Shown here: positions 5,831-6,818 of the stretch, piece after piece
Numbering within the stretch: position 1 is the stretch's first letter
How the letters are laid out: each line of letters starts with the position of its first letter
Origin: Elusimicrobiota bacterium
GTDB taxonomy: Bacteria > Elusimicrobiota > Elusimicrobia > UBA1565 > UBA9628
Direction of reading: 5' to 3'
Assembly: GCA_023700845.1 (NCBI GenBank)
Contig: JAMPYD010000104.1
Coordinates: forward strand, 1-6,818
Length of the DNA stretch: 6,818 nucleotides
The notes under the pieces: generated by a model
Told to the model about the DNA's origin: nothing
Seen by the model: only the letters and a program-made list of their open reading frames with translations
The model's database searches: none
Made by a program: the position numbers and the translations under genes

Positions 5831-6328
5831 TTACTCCCGCCGGCGGTGCCCTTGCCCCGCCTTATAAAGGAACATGGCCAGGACCGCGATGAGCACGGCG
5901 AGGACGGACTGCAAGGTCAGGAAGCAGGCGACCTTGAGGACGGCGAAGGCGGGGGAGACGAAGCGCACCAGCCAGCCCGAGGCCTCCCCGAGCAGCGCGG
6001 AGCCGAAGCCGAGGCCGATGATCCAGCGCTTCGTGCGGTCCTCCCAGGGGGCGAAGATCGCCAGGTGCGTGAGCAGGAGGACCATGATGCCCATCGTCGC
6101 GAGATGGGCGTGGCTGACCTCGAGCATCGAGGCGGCGCTGCGGGGCTGGGAGTACTCCTCGGCGTCGCCGAGATAGTAGGCCTGAACGGACGACGGCGTC
6201 AGGTCCATGCGCTTGAGGTACATCGCGGCGTTGGTGACCCAGAGTCCGGCCGCGAAGAGCAAGGTCCAGGCCAAGGTCATCCGCATCAGGGGATGGTTCT
6301 GAAAGCCGCCGGTCTGCATGTATTTCAC
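5831..6328 (-). CDS. Four-helix integral membrane protein, partner of the FMN-binding protein
   Basis: A 165-residue inner-membrane protein with four predicted hydrophobic helices at about 17-38, 77-94, 102-121 and 127-155. A polar loop (about 40-72) lies between helices 1 and 2. Helix 2 carries H73, H75 and H88 (SHAHLATMG and THLAIF), which could ligate haem or a metal or shape a quinone site; nothing visible proves this. Short positively charged ends (DRTKRW and the C-terminal HRRRE) fit a membrane topology with those ends inside. I do not recognise a named family. The start is uncertain: GTG at 6328 or ATG at 6319, neither with a clear ribosome site. Only 13 bases separate it from the stop of the upstream FMN-binding gene, so translation is probably coupled. 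Confidence 0.8.
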   Translation of the reverse strand: MKYMQTGGFQNHPLMRMTLAWTLLFAAGLWVTNAAMYLKRMDLTPSSVQAYYLGDAEEYSQPRSAASMLEVSHAHLATMGIMVLLLTHLAIFAPWEDRTKRWIIGLGFGSALLGEASGWLVRFVSPAFAVLKVACFLTLQSVLAVLIAVLAMFLYKAGQGHRRRE

Positions 6329-6341
6329 GGGCGAGAGTGTA

Positions 6342-6818
6342 TCACTTCGCGGGTTTGGCGTTAAGGACCTGATGCAGCGCCAGCACGCGCCGCACGGAGC
6401 GCGCGACGGCCTCGGCGGTCAGGGAGGCGCCGGCGATGTTGCGCAGGCCGCGCCGCAGGGCGAGCTCGTCGTCGAGCTTCCGGCCGGCGAGCTGGTCGAG
6501 CCAGCGCTTGGAGGCCATGTACTCGTCGGGCTCGATGAACGAGAGGATCTCGACGAAGGAGACCTTCGCGTCGGCGCCCACGACGACCATCACCGTCTCG
6601 TTCATCGTGCGCACGAGGTGGGACTCGAAGTAGGCGGTCGTGGAGCCGGCGACGTAGTAGGTCCACACCTTGGACGGCAGGCGGGAGCGGGCCGCCGTCT
6701 CGACGGCCTTGGCCTGCGCGTCGGTCAGGAAGGCCGTGCGGCGCTCGGGCGACGCGCCGGGGAAGGCGATCGCCAGCGCGTCCTTCTGGGACATCAGGAC
6801 GCGCGCCCGGGCCGGGGG
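6342..6818 (-). CDS. FMN-binding-domain protein, N-terminus outside the window
   Basis: 158 in-frame residues to the window edge. Composition and order fit the FMN_bind domain found in RnfG/NqrC-like and other exported flavoproteins: LSFIEPDEYMAS, then RWLDQLAGRKLDDELALRRG, then the putative flavin-attachment segment AGASLTAEAV followed by a helix. The usual attachment signature is D-x-x-S/T-G-A-T/S. Here the Asp position is Arg and the first Ser/Thr is Ala, so S in GAS (or the following T) is the only candidate acceptor and covalent attachment is uncertain. The ATG at 6794 has no ribosome site, and the frame stays open upstream (ARARVLMSQKDALAIAFPG), so the true start with a probable signal peptide lies beyond the window. 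It precedes the four-helix membrane gene by 13 bases on the same strand, suggesting a functional pair. Confidence 0.8.
   Translation of the reverse strand, partial: PPARARVLMSQKDALAIAFPGASPERRTAFLTDAQAKAVETAARSRLPSKVWTYYVAGSTTAYFESHLVRTMNETVMVVVGADAKVSFVEILSFIEPDEYMASKRWLDQLAGRKLDDELALRRGLRNIAGASLTAEAVARSVRRVLALHQVLNAKPAK

Noticed and set aside
5820..5832. GCCCCCGGGGC palindrome after the membrane-gene stop as a terminator
   Set aside because: The stem would have a one-base loop and no T tract, so it cannot form a useful hairpin.
5348..6364. Long plus-strand open frame across the ferritin-like and membrane genes
   Set aside because: It spans two well-supported minus-strand genes and their intergenic gap and has low-complexity composition typical of antisense GC-rich frames.

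Overview
The window comes from a GC-rich bacterium that is very probably Gram-negative: one gene encodes a Sec-exported outer-membrane beta-barrel-type protein and another a lipoprotein. I cannot place it taxonomically. The NrdA and NrdB sequences are of the general bacterial class I type also seen in Actinobacteria, so they do not settle the phylum. No phage, transposon, CRISPR, tRNA or rRNA is visible.

Layout. Bases 1-3420, minus strand: the ribonucleotide reductase operon, nrdA then nrdB. nrdB runs off the left edge, and a strong GC-rich hairpin lies between the two genes. Bases 3421-3565: a divergent intergenic region with a good sigma-70-like promoter for nrdA. Bases 3566-4126, plus: a SCO/SenC-type thioredoxin-fold lipoprotein (copper chaperone or thiol oxidoreductase). 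Bases 4136-4336, minus: a 66-residue zinc-ribbon protein of the Mu Com type, converging on the SCO gene with a 9-base gap. Bases 4305-4370: two related palindromes resembling Fur-family operators, one between the zinc-ribbon gene and its divergent neighbour, one inside the first codons of the zinc-ribbon gene. Bases 4460-5224, plus: an outer-membrane protein of the Phenol_MetA_deg-like family. Bases 5233-5266: a perfect 15-bp stem-loop between convergent genes. Bases 5288-5743, minus: a bacterioferritin-like diiron protein. Bases 5831-6818, minus: a four-helix membrane protein preceded by an exported FMN-binding-domain protein that runs off the right edge.

How the genes may fit together. nrdAB makes deoxyribonucleotides with a diiron-tyrosyl radical enzyme. 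Much of the rest points to metal and redox handling at the cell envelope: SCO (copper/thiol), ferritin-like (iron), a putative Fur-like divergon with an outer-membrane protein, and a flavin-binding protein paired with a His-containing membrane protein. The last pair looks like a small extracytoplasmic electron-transfer module. The individual families are recognisable. What appears least described is the regulatory architecture at 4305-4370 and the flavoprotein/four-helix membrane pair.
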